The notes under the pieces were generated by a model. It worked only from the letters and a program-made list of their open reading frames with translations. It was not told the origin of the DNA and made no database searches. A stretch of 64,000 nucleotides of DNA from Actinomadura citrea (GTDB taxonomy: Bacteria; Actinomycetota; Actinomycetes; Streptosporangiales; Streptosporangiaceae), in NCBI RefSeq assembly GCF_013409045.1, contig NZ_JACCBT010000001.1, forward strand, positions 8,534,669 to 8,598,668. The letters run 5' to 3'. Made by a program: the position numbers and the translations under genes. Positions 45,200 through 54,386 of this stretch are shown in pieces. How positions within the stretch are numbered: position 1 is the stretch's first letter; every line of letters starts with the position of its first letter.

Positions 45200-45374
45200 G
45201 ATCCTGGCTACCTCCCGGCGGTCCGCCTGCGTCGGCGGACGCCTTCGTCCTCGGCGTGTCCGTACGAAGGGTGGTCGGATTGCGTGCGCTGGGCTGATGA
45301 TGCGAGCAGAGTGACGTGACGCCGGCTCTGGACGGACCCCATGCGAGCGGTTCCGCTCGGCGGCGGCCTTGGGT

Positions 45375-46907
45375 TCAACCGCCGAGAGTCCGCCGGATCA
45401 GGGTTTCGGCCGTGGCCGCGGCGGCCGTGGAACCGAGGGAGACATGGTGTTTCAGACGCTGTCTCCGCCTCGGGCCGAGGGGGTCCCCCAGGTTGGTCCG
45501 GACGTTGAGGCCGAGTTGTCCGGTGGTCACGTCGCCGAGGACGGACTGCATCTGGGAGGATGAATTGTTGAACGAGTAAACGAAGTCCAGGAGCATGTGC
45601 ATTCCATGGTCGACACCGAGGCTGTCCGCCAGGATCTCGCGAGCGATGTCATTCATCACTCTGCTCAATGCTTTGTCGAATTTGAGCTTGGGGTAGAGGA
45701 AACGCACTGATCCTTCGATGTTCCCCATCGACTTGCCGATCAGTGAGATGAGCGGGCTGACCTGGATCCCGCGTTGGGTGGAGTAGCGGGCGATGGACAT
45801 CAGGGCGACCCCGAGATTCAATTCTTCCAGGGTGGCGTTCGCCCAGTACGGGATCGTGTTCGACACATCGTTGGCGAAACGCGTGCTGTTGCTCCACGGC
45901 GTGAGCGATCCCAGTTTGATCCAGTCTCTCGCCAGGGCCGCCCCGTCGCCGCGCGCCATTCCGACGAGTCCCTTGAGCAGGATCAGGCTGGCATTTCGAT
46001 CGATCTTTCCATACATCCCCCAGTCGATCACATGCGCCTTCCCGTTCTGATCGACAAGGATGTTGCCCGGGTGGGGGTCGGCATGGAAGGCCCGGTCGAC
46101 GAAGTAGCCGCGGAACATGAAACCCATCAACTGGTAGGCGATCTCCTTGCGTTGCTTGTCCGTCAGATCGTCGTCCTTCACCCGGTTGATCGGCGTGCCG
46201 TCGACGAATGACTGCACCAGCACGCGAGGCGTCGCCTCGATGACCTTGGGAACTTTGATCCGCTTGAAGTTCCTCGCGGCCTTGCGCGCGTCTTTCATGT
46301 TGCGCGCCTCGCGCGTGAAGTCCGCCTCGGCCTCCATCGCGGTGAACACCACTTCCATCATCGACTTGACGTCGATGACCTCGCACAAGTGCGGGGCCGC
46401 CCGGTGGATGAGGCCGGCGATCTTGCGCAGCACCGCCATGTCGCCCAGCATGGCCGCAGACGTGCCGGGGCGCTGCACCTTCAGAACGCAGGGGCGCCCG
46501 TCGTTCCACACGGCGCGATAGACCTGGGCGACGGAGGCGGCGCCCAGTGGCCGCTCAGTGTTGATCTCCTGGAAGCACGAGCGCCAGTGACCACCCAGTT
46601 CGGCTTCGATGACGGGCTCGAATACCGAGAAGGGGTCGATGCGTGCCTGATCGTTGAGATTGGCCAACTCGTCCATCAGGTACTGGGGCATGATATCGGG
46701 CCTGGTCGCCAGTAGCTGCCCGAGTTTTATGTAGATCGGCCCCAAGTCTTCCAGCATCGACCGTAGCGCCTTCGCCCGCTCCTGCTGGCGCAGCCCGTCG
46801 ACGGGTGCCTGCGACCGGGCCAGCCGCGCCCGGAGGCTGCGCGTCGCCTCGTTGGCGGCCGATCGGGAAGCGATCTTGATCGTGCGGCTGGCCCTGCCTG
46901 CGGGCAC
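45375..46907 (-). CDS. ABC1/UbiB (AarF) family atypical kinase
   Basis: The 510-residue kinase-like protein has the family A-rich loop LGAASVAQVYRA and a catalytic Lys in CVLKVQRPG. The Glu-bearing helix, catalytic loop FHADPHPGNILV and metal site HVIDWGMYG follow. UbiB members support quinone and isoprenoid lipid metabolism and show ATPase activity at membranes. The N-terminus is basic, and the C-terminus ends in a moderately hydrophobic region. Start GTG 46907 has GGAGA upstream. It follows the small basic coiled-coil gene by 54 bases, in one operon divergent from the terpene-cyclase-like gene. Confidence 0.88.
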   Translation of the reverse strand: MPAGRASRTIKIASRSAANEATRSLRARLARSQAPVDGLRQQERAKALRSMLEDLGPIYIKLGQLLATRPDIMPQYLMDELANLNDQARIDPFSVFEPVIEAELGGHWRSCFQEINTERPLGAASVAQVYRAVWNDGRPCVLKVQRPGTSAAMLGDMAVLRKIAGLIHRAAPHLCEVIDVKSMMEVVFTAMEAEADFTREARNMKDARKAARNFKRIKVPKVIEATPRVLVQSFVDGTPINRVKDDDLTDKQRKEIAYQLMGFMFRGYFVDRAFHADPHPGNILVDQNGKAHVIDWGMYGKIDRNASLILLKGLVGMARGDGAALARDWIKLGSLTPWSNSTRFANDVSNTIPYWANATLEELNLGVALMSIARYSTQRGIQVSPLISLIGKSMGNIEGSVRFLYPKLKFDKALSRVMNDIAREILADSLGVDHGMHMLLDFVYSFNNSSSQMQSVLGDVTTGQLGLNVRTNLGDPLGPRRRQRLKHHVSLGSTAAAATAETLIRRTLGG

Positions 46908-46961
46908 GCGTTCTCCCTACCCGCCGGCGCGATCAGCCGACGGCACGGTGTTCGTCTACGG

Positions 46962-47168
46962 CTACTTCTTCATGTCGGCGATCTGCTGGCTGAGCACACT
47001 GATCTGCCCGGCGAGTTCGCGGATGTGCCGCTCGTTCCGCTTGGCCCGCTTCTTCCCACTCTTCTTCTTTTTCTTCACGCCGAGACTCTTCCGCACGGCC
47101 TTGGCGTGCCTGTTACCGGACTTTTCGGAGCGTCTGATCATGTCGTCGAAGACGGACCTTCTTGCCAC
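46962..47168 (-). CDS. Small Lys/Arg-rich coiled-coil protein sharing a module with the DUF11 protein
   Basis: The 68-residue protein is strongly basic. Residues about 30-44 are almost all Lys/Arg/Ser, followed by a heptad-like amphipathic helix (RELAGQISVLSQQIADMKK). The last 34 residues align with the extreme C-terminus of the DUF11 protein encoded at 49355-51232, with 18 identities by hand count, including KKRAK and RELA-Q. GTG start with AAAGGTGA 5 bases upstream. It is first in an operon with the UbiB-like kinase. I know no family; binding to membrane, nucleic acid or a shared partner is possible. Confidence 0.7.
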   Translation of the reverse strand: MARRSVFDDMIRRSEKSGNRHAKAVRKSLGVKKKKKSGKKRAKRNERHIRELAGQISVLSQQIADMKK

Positions 47169-47434
47169 GACGTCACCTTTCGCACTGATATGGTCTTTGC
47201 CGCCGAGCCCACAAAGATCGCTAGTTCAGGCCGATCCTTTACCGGCGGAGCCTTGTCGAGTGCGAGTATGCATCGGGCCGCCCCGCGATTGTCAACACCC
47301 CGGCCAAGGCTTCACCTGCTTACGTCAAAGAAGACCACGACCGGACGGGATCGCTCGTCCCGAATGGCGCGATTTGGTTCTTATCTACTAAATCAGCGGC
47401 GGTCATAGAGCGTTATCCGATCAGAAAGGTGCTC

Positions 47435-49225
47435 ATGGGCAGGTTGGATAGGGTGCTTCGGGCCGGCGCCGTCGCGGGTCCGACGCTCAGCCGGTGGGCG
47501 CCGGGCAGGGACGGCCACGAGAAGGCGGCCACTGCCGCATCCGGGGTGGAACCGATGCCGGCAGCCGACAGAGCTGCGGCCGACCGGCTGCTGGCGCGAG
47601 CCGCCGTGGGCTCGGGCGTGCATCTGTCCCTGTCGGTCTACGAGACCGCCCGGCTTGTGCGCCTGGCGCCGTGGGTGTGGGGGCACCATGCGCGCATCGA
47701 CTACCTGATGGCTCTGCAGCGCCGGGACGGCACCTGGGGCGGGCCCGATCTCTACGCCCTGGTGCCCACTCTCAGCGCGACGGAGGCACTGTTGCATCTG
47801 GCGTGTGCCCGGGACCGTTCGCCGATCAGGGCCGAACGCCGGACCGACGCCGCCGACCTCCTGGCGGCCGCCGCCGACCGCGGGCTTGGAGCATCGCGGC
47901 GTCTGCTCGGCAGAGCCTCCCGGCCGCGGCCTCGCACGCTTGGAGCCGACCTGCTCGTGCCGTACCTGGTCAACGAGATCAACAAGACGCTGCGCCCGTG
48001 CGCGGCCACGGACACCCTTGAAAGCCTGCCGCGGCGGCTAGGGCGCCATGCCGTGCTGCCGTCCCCTCACCAGGGCCGGGAGCGCGGAGCGGCCAAGGGG
48101 GCCGTGCCTTCGTCCTCCTCGACTCAGGGGCTGCCGTTCCTGGCGGGCCATTTCTGGGAAGACTCCGGCGGCCCGGCCCGCGAGACGGCCGCCGCGAGCC
48201 CGGTGGACGGGATGATCGGCTCGTCACCGGCGGCGACCGCGGCGTGGCTGGCACGTGGGCCGGCCGACGAACGCGACGGGCGGTGCGTGGGCGCGCTCGA
48301 CGGCGTGGCGCGCGTGCACGGGGGCCCCGTGCCCAGCCTGTGGCCGGTGACCGGCTACGAGCAGGTCAAGCTGGTGGCCACGCTGGTCCGCGCGGGACTG
48401 GGAGCCGCGGTGCCGCCCTCCCTGCGGGAGCGGTTGCGGTGGCAGGCGACCGGCGGGACCGACGAGGCGCCCCGCGAGGTGACCGGAGACTGCGGGGTCG
48501 TGAGCACCGCGCTGTACGCCCTCGCCGAACTCGGCGAGCTGGGCGGGCGGTGCCCCGTGGAGGTTCTGCGGCGCTTCGAGACCGCGACCCATTTCCAGCG
48601 CTGGCCCGGGGACCCGGTCTGCTCGCCCGTCGCCAACGCTCACGTGCTTGAGGCGTTCGGCGCTCATGCCGCGGCCCGTCCCGGTCACCGTCCGCGTCAC
48701 GCGCCGGTCATCTCCAAGATCACACGCTGGTTGTGCGGCCGTCAGCAGCTGAGCGGCCGCTGGGAGGATCCGGGCCACGCCTCCCCTTACTACGCCACGT
48801 CCCACATCTCGGTGGCCTTGAGCCGCTTCGGCTGCCGCGGCGCTTCCTCCGCGGTCGCCCGCGCGGCCTGGTGGGTCCGAGCCACCCAGCGGCCCGACGG
48901 ATCCTGGGGGGTGTGGAGGGGAACCGCCGAGGAGACCGCGTACGCCTTGCAGACGCTGCTGGCGGCGCCGCACCAGATCTCACAGGATCTGCTGGCCAGG
49001 GGTGCCGCCGCTCTGCAGCGCCTGGCCGCGGCCGGGACGGGGCACCCGCCGTTGTGGCACGGCAAGGACCTCTACGCCCCCGCCGCCGTCATCGACGCGG
49101 CGATCCTGGCGGTGACCTGCCGACTGCGCCGCTATTTCCCGCTTACCAGCCGTGCTTATTCTCTTTCCCCGATTCACGTGGAGCACAGCGGCTCCGACTG
49201 CACAGAGCCGCTGGTCGGCCCGTGA
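47435..49225 (+). CDS. Class II terpene cyclase / squalene-hopene cyclase-like protein without DXDD
   Basis: The 596-residue protein has the paired alpha-barrel pattern of class II terpene cyclases. QW-like repeats include LQRRDGTWGGPDLYAL near the N-terminus and TQRPDGSWGVWRGTAEETAYAL near the C-terminus, and PVTGYEQVKLVATLVRAGLG lies mid-protein. In CPP synthases and squalene-hopene cyclases the protonating DXDD motif precedes TA-AL; here that place reads GDCGVVSTALYAL (from Gly351), so the acid Asp pair is missing. It may be a divergent cyclase, a prenyl-binding scaffold or inactive. ATG 47435 is preferred (AAAGG 5 bases upstream) to GTG 47429. It is divergent from the UbiB operon. Confidence 0.8.
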   Translation: MGRLDRVLRAGAVAGPTLSRWAPGRDGHEKAATAASGVEPMPAADRAAADRLLARAAVGSGVHLSLSVYETARLVRLAPWVWGHHARIDYLMALQRRDGTWGGPDLYALVPTLSATEALLHLACARDRSPIRAERRTDAADLLAAAADRGLGASRRLLGRASRPRPRTLGADLLVPYLVNEINKTLRPCAATDTLESLPRRLGRHAVLPSPHQGRERGAAKGAVPSSSSTQGLPFLAGHFWEDSGGPARETAAASPVDGMIGSSPAATAAWLARGPADERDGRCVGALDGVARVHGGPVPSLWPVTGYEQVKLVATLVRAGLGAAVPPSLRERLRWQATGGTDEAPREVTGDCGVVSTALYALAELGELGGRCPVEVLRRFETATHFQRWPGDPVCSPVANAHVLEAFGAHAAARPGHRPRHAPVISKITRWLCGRQQLSGRWEDPGHASPYYATSHISVALSRFGCRGASSAVARAAWWVRATQRPDGSWGVWRGTAEETAYALQTLLAAPHQISQDLLARGAAALQRLAAAGTGHPPLWHGKDLYAPAAVIDAAILAVTCRLRRYFPLTSRAYSLSPIHVEHSGSDCTEPLVGP

Positions 49226-49354
49226 CTCCCCCCCGTGCGGTCGCGCAAGCCCCGGGCCCGTCCCGCACCGAGCCCTCTGGTTGCGCTACGGAAAGGATCA
49301 ATTACTCCGTGTTAGCCTCCTTCCCGATGTCCCCCCGCAGCGTGGAAGGATCTC

Positions 49355-51232
49355 ATGTCCCCTCGTAATGCCGACCCCGCCGCGGTCGCCTCCCCCACCG
49401 CGACCGGCGCCGATCTACGTGACCAGCCGACGTCATCGGTCCCCCAGTTCCCCACGCTGCAGGACGTGCCCAAACAGGTCGCCCTGATCAACGGCGGCTT
49501 CGAGGAGCCGAAGATCACCGGTGGGAACCAGATGCTGCACGACGCCACCCGGCCCGGTGACGGCTCGGTACCCGGCTGGCAGACGACGGCCTCCGACCAC
49601 GTGATCGAGATCTGGCACAGCCGCAGGGGCGTGCCCGCGGCGGGCGGCGAACAGTTCGCCGAGCTCAACGCCAACGAGTCCTCCGCCCTGTACCAGGACC
49701 TGGAGACCACACCCGGCACCACTCTGTACTGGAGCCTGCGGCACCGCGGCCGCGAGGGCGACGACACGATGTCGGTGAAGATCGGCCGACCGGACAGAAG
49801 GCCGAACAAGACCTGGACCTTCACCGACGGAACCGCCGAATGGGTGTCGCACGCCGACTCCTACAAGGTCCCGGCGGGACAGACGGTGACCCGGTTCGCG
49901 TTCGAGGCCGGCACAACCGCCACCGGCAATCCCACCGTCGGCAACTTCCTCGACGACATCGTCTTCGGCACCGCCCCCTGCGTGGTGGTGACCGCCGCCG
50001 CTGAGCCGGAGTCCGCCGCCGTCGGCGACACCATCACCTATACCGTCAACCTGAAGAACCACGGCGGCATCCCCGCCGAGAACCTCATCCTGCGCGACGC
50101 CGTCCCTGCCGGGACCAGCTACGTGCCCGGATCCCTGAAGATCGAGAACGGGCCGGGTCAGAGCAGCGGCAACGGCTGGTACGACTCGACCACCGGTCAG
50201 CTCACCCTGCCGCTGGGCCAGGGCGCCACCGCCGCCCAAGGCGGCACCCTGCCCTCCACCGTCGACCTGCCCGATGGTGTCAACGCCCAGTTCCAGGTCC
50301 AGGTGGAGCGCGAGGGTGCCGGTCGAACGATCTCCCAGCAGGCCACCGCCACCTACGACAGCGCCCGTGGTGACACCGAAGAGCACCTGACCTCCACCTC
50401 CAACCCCACCTCCGTGGCCGTCGCGCCGGCGGCCGACGGGGAGGCTGCCGAAGGGGAGGCGGGCCGACTCGCCGCGACCATGGTCACCGACCCGGTGTCG
50501 GCCACGGTCGGCGAGGACGTCACCTTCCACCTGGCGGTGAGCAACCACGGCCCCGCCCAGGCCACCGGTGTCATCGTCACCGTCCAACTCTCGGCGGACC
50601 TTGAGTTCGTGTCGGCCGCCGGGACGGGGACGTACGGCCGGCCCCCCGGCGAGTGGGTGATCGGGGACCTGCCCGCAGGCGATACCGCTGAGCTGCAGTT
50701 GCACACCACGGCCACGGCACCGGGCGCGCTGTCCGTTACCGCCATCGTCACCACCGACCGGGCCGGGGTGCCCGACCGGACCACCCACGTCATCGCGACC
50801 GCGGCCGTCGCAGTGTGCACCCATGCGAAATCCGCCTGCGCCGCTCACGGGGAAGGCGGCGCCCCCGCCACCCAGACCGGCGCGGACGCCGACCTGCCAC
50901 TTTCGGGTGACGCGGTGCAGATGGTGGTCGCGCAGGCGCGCCAGGACCAGACCGCGTTCACTGTCTGCGTGCCTGGCCGTACCGTCCACCTCATGGCGCC
51001 GGCGAACACCGGCCTCTGCCAGTTCGGCTGCGCCTACGACGGTTGGCACGAGCAGCCGGCGCATTCTCGTTCCGTGCTCATCCCCGCTGTTGCGGACGCC
51101 TCTCATGCCATGTGGCACGGGAAGAAGGGCAGCAAGAAACGGGCCAAGCACCACCGGCGTTTCCTGCGTGAACTGGCCTCGCAGGTTCATGCGCTCAGCC
51201 GGCAACTTGCCGAGATGAACAACGACCGGTGA
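49355..51232 (+). CDS. DUF11-repeat protein with basic coiled-coil C-terminus
   Basis: The 625-residue protein begins with a beta-sandwich-like domain (residues about 45-208, from ALINGGFEEPKITGG to NFLDDIVFGTAP). Two DUF11 domains follow: one with VGDTITYTVNLKNHGG and LRDAVPAGTSYVPGSL, and one with VGEDVTFHLAVSNHGPAQAT. A Cys-containing segment (CTHAKSACAAHG) precedes the last 40 residues, which repeat the module of the 68-residue protein at 46962-47168. DUF11 proteins are normally cell-surface proteins, yet no signal peptide is visible, so location is unclear. GAAGGA precedes the ATG. It lies 129 bp after the cyclase-like gene in the same direction. Confidence 0.8.
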   Translation: MSPRNADPAAVASPTATGADLRDQPTSSVPQFPTLQDVPKQVALINGGFEEPKITGGNQMLHDATRPGDGSVPGWQTTASDHVIEIWHSRRGVPAAGGEQFAELNANESSALYQDLETTPGTTLYWSLRHRGREGDDTMSVKIGRPDRRPNKTWTFTDGTAEWVSHADSYKVPAGQTVTRFAFEAGTTATGNPTVGNFLDDIVFGTAPCVVVTAAAEPESAAVGDTITYTVNLKNHGGIPAENLILRDAVPAGTSYVPGSLKIENGPGQSSGNGWYDSTTGQLTLPLGQGATAAQGGTLPSTVDLPDGVNAQFQVQVEREGAGRTISQQATATYDSARGDTEEHLTSTSNPTSVAVAPAADGEAAEGEAGRLAATMVTDPVSATVGEDVTFHLAVSNHGPAQATGVIVTVQLSADLEFVSAAGTGTYGRPPGEWVIGDLPAGDTAELQLHTTATAPGALSVTAIVTTDRAGVPDRTTHVIATAAVAVCTHAKSACAAHGEGGAPATQTGADADLPLSGDAVQMVVAQARQDQTAFTVCVPGRTVHLMAPANTGLCQFGCAYDGWHEQPAHSRSVLIPAVADASHAMWHGKKGSKKRAKHHRRFLRELASQVHALSRQLAEMNNDR

Positions 51233-51249
51233 CGCGGTCGGTCGCAGAT

Positions 51250-51303
51250 CGCGCCGCTCAGGTCAGGAGCACCAGCGCCGGGTGAGATATCAGGAGCGGC
51301 GCG
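51250..51303 (+). terminator. Inverted repeat after the DUF11 gene
   Basis: CGCGCCGCTC (51250-51259) and GAGCGGCGCG (51294-51303) are perfect complements with a 34-base spacer, starting 18 bases after the stop. The long loop makes it a weak terminator candidate. Confidence 0.4.
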
Positions 51304-51770
51304 CCCCGGATGCAGTCGGAATCGTGATATTCGATACGGCGGAGGCGATTTCGCAACTCCCGGCGCTACTGCGAGATGGAAGGCCCCCAGGATCCGGCCG
51401 ACCATCACGCGATGGGGTGACAACGGCGGCAGGAAGCCCTTGATCGCGGCCCGGAAGCAGCCTTACGGCCGGACACGGCCGCCTCCGATGCGAAATCCCT
51501 AGGGACCGTCTTCGCAAGAGACCGGATCGGCGATACCCCTTTGCCGCGGCCGGGTCTTGCGCGGCGGGGGCCAGGCCGCCAATTCAGTGAGCCCTGGTCA
51601 GAAACGCCCGCGCCGGCAAGGAAGCCGCAACGAGGACGCGTCGAATTCGGCATTCCTGTTGTTCTCCCCGCGGCTTCCTGCTCTCGGCACGCCTCTCCGG
51701 GCACCCGGCTCCCGCCGGCGGCATTCACAGCGAATCGCGCCACACGATCTACTACGTTCCGAGTAGCCGT

Positions 51771-51831
51771 TTGTATCCGTAAAGCAACTCTCCGTAGTGC
51801 TAGCGTGCTCGTTGTTGCAAGCGCGACAACG
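51771..51831 (+). promoter_or_regulatory. Putative promoter and operator of the PKS operon
   Basis: TTGTAT (51771) and TAGTGC (51795), spaced by 18 bases, resemble -35 and -10 boxes. CGTTGT-N10-ACAACG (51810-51831) lies over the expected start of transcription and could bind a repressor. Evidence is by inspection only. Confidence 0.35.
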
Positions 51832-51872
51832 GCACAAGCGTTGCCGACCCATCCAACTAGTGGGGGAAAATC

Positions 51873-51908
51873 GTGCGTCGTCATCTACATTTCGGAAGCC
51901 ATCGATGA
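51873..51908 (+). CDS. Possible 11-residue leader peptide coupled to KS-alpha
   Basis: GTG 51873 follows GGGGGAAAATC, the best ribosome binding site in the region. The frame encodes 11 residues rich in His/Arg and stops at a TGA overlapping the KS-alpha ATG (ATGA). KS-alpha itself has only a weak site, so coupling through this leader is plausible. Confidence 0.35.
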   Translation: MRRHLHFGSHR

Positions 51909-53182
51909 GCGGGGCGGCGCCCCGCCGCGTGGTCGTCACGGGACTGGGGGCGGTGACACCCGCGGGAATCGGCACCGGACCGTTCTGGGACTTGATCATT
52001 CATGGCGACTCGGCCATTCGGAAGATATCCTGCTTCGACGCGACGGAGTTTCGTAGCAAGGTCGCCGGAGAATGCGACTTCGACCCGCAGGCACACGGCA
52101 TCGACCCGGCCGAGGCGCACCGACTGGACCGCGCGGGCCAGTTCGCCTACGTCGCGGCCCGGCAGGCGATCGCCGACAGCGGACTCGACCTGGACCGGTT
52201 CCCCAAGGACCGGATCGGGGTCTCGATGGGCAGCGCGCTGGGCCGGGTCAGTTCCTTCGACCACTGGACCGCCCGGCGCACCACCAACCGCTTCGCCATG
52301 GCCCTCGGGGGCGCCGACGGCAGGGGGCGGCCCCTGTCCGAGGCGGAGCCGAGCGTGATCGCACAGGTGGTCGCGCAGCAGGCGGGAGCGCGCGGGCCGG
52401 TGCGCGTGGTGAGCAACGGCTGCACCTCCGGGCTGGACGCGGTGTCCCACGGCGTGCAGCTGATCGAGGACGGGCAGGCCGATGTCGTGATCGCCGGGGG
52501 CAGCGAAGCACCCCTGACACCGGTCGCGGTCTCGTCGATGGACGCCATCCGGGCCACATCCGCCTACGACGGCGACCCGGCGGAGGCGTGCCGCCCGTTC
52601 GACCGCAACCGCGACGGCATGGTGGTCGCCGAGGCCGCGGGCGTCCTGGTCCTGGAGGAGGCCGGCAGTGCCCGCAACCGGGGCGCGGTGGTCCTGGCCG
52701 AGATGCTCGGCTGCGGACACCGCGCCAACGCGCACCACATGACCGGTCTGGAGGCAGAGGGATCCGACCTGGCCGACGCCGTCCAGGAAGCACTGCACAC
52801 CGCCAAGGTGGCGGCGGACGACGTCGACTACGTCAACGCCCACGGAACCGCGACCGGGCACAACGACGAACACGAGACGGCGGCGCTCAAACAGGCGCTG
52901 GGATCGCGAGCCTTCACCGTCCCGATCAGCTCGATCAAGTCGATGGTCGGTCACGCGCTCGGTGCGGCCGGCGCGATCGAGCTGATCGCCTGCGCCATGG
53001 CCATCCGCGACAACCTCATCCCGCCCACGGCCAACCTGTACGACCCCGATCCGAAGTGCGACCTGGACTACGTGCCCCTGATCGGACGCGAGCACCGCAC
53101 CGACATCGCGCTGTGCACCGGCAGCGGTTTCGGCGGCCTCCAGACAGCGATCTTGATGGGCGCCCCCGGAGGTGGCCGATGA
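51905..53182 (+). CDS. Type II PKS ketosynthase alpha subunit
   Basis: The 425-residue ketosynthase makes the poly-beta-ketone chain together with the chain-length factor. The active-site Cys173 is in VVSNGCTSGLDAV. The two His residues are in VNAHGTATGHNDEHE and IKSMVGHALGAAGAIE. The sequence follows actinorhodin-type KS-alpha closely (SSIKSMVGH, CDLDYVPL, SGFGGLQTAI). ATG 51905 is the family-like start; the ribosome binding site is weak and the leader ORF overlaps it. Its stop overlaps the next start (ATGA), so KS-alpha and the chain-length factor are made in equal amount. Confidence 0.95.
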   Translation: MSGAAPRRVVVTGLGAVTPAGIGTGPFWDLIIHGDSAIRKISCFDATEFRSKVAGECDFDPQAHGIDPAEAHRLDRAGQFAYVAARQAIADSGLDLDRFPKDRIGVSMGSALGRVSSFDHWTARRTTNRFAMALGGADGRGRPLSEAEPSVIAQVVAQQAGARGPVRVVSNGCTSGLDAVSHGVQLIEDGQADVVIAGGSEAPLTPVAVSSMDAIRATSAYDGDPAEACRPFDRNRDGMVVAEAAGVLVLEEAGSARNRGAVVLAEMLGCGHRANAHHMTGLEAEGSDLADAVQEALHTAKVAADDVDYVNAHGTATGHNDEHETAALKQALGSRAFTVPISSIKSMVGHALGAAGAIELIACAMAIRDNLIPPTANLYDPDPKCDLDYVPLIGREHRTDIALCTGSGFGGLQTAILMGAPGGGR

Positions 53183-54348
53183 TGAGCTCGGCGAAGATCG
53201 TCGTCACGGGACTCGGTGTGCTGAGCCCGACCGGTCTCGGGCATGCCGACTTCTGGAAAGCGGCCCTGGACTGCGACACCAGCCGACTCACCAGCGGGCG
53301 GCTGGCCGCGCTGACCAGCTCCTTCGAACCGGCGGCCCACATCCCCGCTCAGTTGCTGCCCCAGACCGCCCGGGTCACCCAGATGACGCTGGCCGGTACG
53401 GACTGGGCACTGGCCGACGCCAAGCTCGTGCTGTCCGATGTCCCGGCCGAAGGCCGAAGCACCGTGTTCGCCAATGCCTTCGGCGGCACCGACTACGTCG
53501 GGCAAGAACTGCACAAGCTCTGGACACTGGGTCCCGGGCACGTCAAGCCCTACCTGTCCTACGCCTGGTTCTACGCCGCCAACTCCAGCCAGGCGTCGAT
53601 CCGGCACGATGCCCACGGCCCCGCCTGGACGCTGGTCAGCGGGCAAGCGGGTGGACTGGACGCCATCGCGCAGGCGTGCCGCCACCTCCGCAGGGGCGGC
53701 CACATCGCCATGACCGGCGCCTTCGATTCCTTCCTGGATCCGGTCGGACAGGAAGTGGCGACCGCGTACCTTGCCGACGCGGACGCACAGCCCCCGCGAA
53801 GCCCGGAGGCGAGCCGGCTGATCGGGGAAGGCGGCGCCGCCCTCGTCCTCGAATCGCACACGGCGCAACGGCGGCTGTCCGCCCCCTACGGGCAGATCAA
53901 AGGCTACGGAACCTCCTTCGACCCGGTGGCACCACGGCCAGGCGACTCGGGGCTGGAACGCGCGACCCGCGCCGCCCTCGCCGACGCGCAGGTCGACCCC
54001 GCCGACATCGACGTGATCTTCGCCGACGGCACCGTCCCCTACCTGGACGACATCGAGACGGCGGCCATCACCGAGATCTTCACCGACCACCCGGTGCCGG
54101 TGACCTCACCCAAGACCCTCACCGGGAAGATGGGCGCCGGCGGAGCCGCCCTCGACGTCGCCACCGCGCTTCTGGCGCTGCACCACCAGGTCATCCCCCC
54201 GACCGCGAGGCGGGGGAGCATTCCGCAGCCGCGGGGCATCGACATGGTCTACGACCGTCCCCGCGAGACCCGGCTGAGCAACACCCTGGTCCTGGCCCGC
54301 GGCCACGGCGGCCACAACTCGGCCATCGTGGTCGGCGCCCTGGACTGA
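53179..54348 (+). CDS. Type II PKS chain-length factor (KS-beta)
   Basis: The 389-residue partner of KS-alpha sets chain length and starts the chain by decarboxylating malonyl-ACP. The Cys position holds Gln156 in LVSGQAGGLDAI, the hallmark of chain-length factors. GTDYVGQELHKLW and TSPKTLTGKMGAGGAA fall where family members have their signature loops. GGAGG lies 6 bases before ATG 53179 (a second ATG follows at 53182). The 38-base gap to the ACP gene fits one operon. Confidence 0.94.
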   Translation: MMSSAKIVVTGLGVLSPTGLGHADFWKAALDCDTSRLTSGRLAALTSSFEPAAHIPAQLLPQTARVTQMTLAGTDWALADAKLVLSDVPAEGRSTVFANAFGGTDYVGQELHKLWTLGPGHVKPYLSYAWFYAANSSQASIRHDAHGPAWTLVSGQAGGLDAIAQACRHLRRGGHIAMTGAFDSFLDPVGQEVATAYLADADAQPPRSPEASRLIGEGGAALVLESHTAQRRLSAPYGQIKGYGTSFDPVAPRPGDSGLERATRAALADAQVDPADIDVIFADGTVPYLDDIETAAITEIFTDHPVPVTSPKTLTGKMGAGGAALDVATALLALHHQVIPPTARRGSIPQPRGIDMVYDRPRETRLSNTLVLARGHGGHNSAIVVGALD

Positions 54349-54386
54349 CCCGCACACCACGTCTGCGCCTAGAAAGGGCACCGGCC

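Larger units (their letters stand above)
51233..51904. other. Long upstream region of the PKS operon
   Basis: 672 bases lack a supported gene. They contain a 10-bp inverted repeat just after the DUF11 stop (51250-51303), a sigma70-like promoter with an operator-like palindrome (51771-51831), and a 12-codon leader ORF ending at the KS start. GC content drops near 51730-51880, as expected for a promoter. Confidence 0.55.
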
